Shown piece after piece: positions 63,978-64,000 of a stretch of 64,000 nucleotides of DNA. The DNA comes from Paenibacillus sp. FSL R5-0623. Lineage in GTDB: Bacteria; Bacillota; Bacilli; Paenibacillales; Paenibacillaceae. The notes beneath the pieces are model-generated. The model made no database searches. It saw only the letters and a program-made list of their open reading frames with translations, and was not told the origin of the DNA. The DNA lies in the NCBI RefSeq assembly GCF_037974265.1, contig NZ_CP150233.1, positions 3,162,001 to 3,226,000 of the forward strand. The letters are read 5' to 3'. The translations under genes and the position numbers were made by a program. Every line of letters starts with the position of its first letter. The first letter of the stretch is position 1.

Positions 63978-64000
63978 ATGGAGATGTTCAAGCGTAACAG
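63978..64000 (+). CDS. start of an unidentified gene
   Basis: ATG 63978 follows AAGGAGTG at a good distance and opens a frame beginning MEMFKRN that runs off the window. Too short to identify. Confidence 0.45.

Noticed and set aside
1-64000. CRISPR arrays, tRNA or rRNA genes, prophage or insertion sequences
   Set aside because: No regularly spaced repeats, cloverleaf sequences, rRNA blocks, transposase or integrase motifs were found on reading the window.

Overview
The window looks like chromosomal DNA from an endospore-forming Bacillota, most likely a Paenibacillus. The evidence is a complete GerA-type germinant receptor operon, a YheC/D-type spore-coat protein, a guanidine-I riboswitch in front of a YkkC/YkkD pair, strong AGGAGG-type ribosome binding sites, CcpA-like cre sites, and many AraC-type regulators and two-component systems. 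No rRNA, tRNA, CRISPR array, transposase or phage gene was seen. Species assignment is inference.

Layout. 1-9 kb: end of an unknown gene, AraC regulator, FAD amine oxidase plus a small coiled-coil protein, cytochrome P450, DHA2 drug exporter divergent from its TetR regulator, GNAT acetyltransferase, OmpR-type two-component system. 9-14 kb: hydrolase cassette (two alpha/beta hydrolases and a long secreted beta-lactamase-fold serine hydrolase), preceded by three 11-bp direct repeats that probably bind the adjacent response regulator. 14-18 kb: small charged protein plus MsbA-like ABC exporter under a GTATAC operator array; a roughly 220-bp structured intergenic element; a MarR-aldolase operon whose MarR gene may start at AUC. 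18-26 kb: AraC regulator, two tiny ORFs, methyltransferase plus pentapeptide-repeat protein, guanidine riboswitch plus SMR pair, DEAD-box helicase, YjbR protein, membrane protein, esterase. 26-29 kb: type III polyketide synthase, methyltransferase and flavoprotein operon, a likely phenolic or pyrone lipid pathway. 29-36 kb: aminotransferase, MaoC protein, LacI and AraC regulators, and a three-gene sugar ABC importer with a cre-like site.

36-45 kb is a spore-related block: gerA-, gerB- and gerC-type genes plus a small two-helix D-type protein, a secreted stalk-domain/GH18-like protein, a convergent pair of duplicated 140-residue proteins, and a GAF histidine kinase. 45-54 kb: LipA-type lipase, AraC regulator plus SDR, a GH2 glycosidase behind two cre-like sites, then a ManC-like plus DUF6492-like operon divergent from a YheC/D gene, possibly for spore-surface glycan. 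54-64 kb: LytTR/GHKL two-component system next to a paralogue of the first serine hydrolase, a PQQ-type beta-propeller protein, methyltransferase, lipoprotein, an SDR behind a textbook MerR-type promoter, a remnant of a chemotaxis receptor, murB, and the start of one more gene.

A recurring theme is compact units closed by very similar AGTCGCC-loop-GGCGGCT terminators. The least explained items are the structured element at 16.4 kb, the type III PKS trio, the GTATAC-controlled small protein and ABC exporter, the duplicated serine hydrolases each next to a different two-component system, and the apparent AUC start of the MarR gene. All comparisons are by eye; no database search was run.
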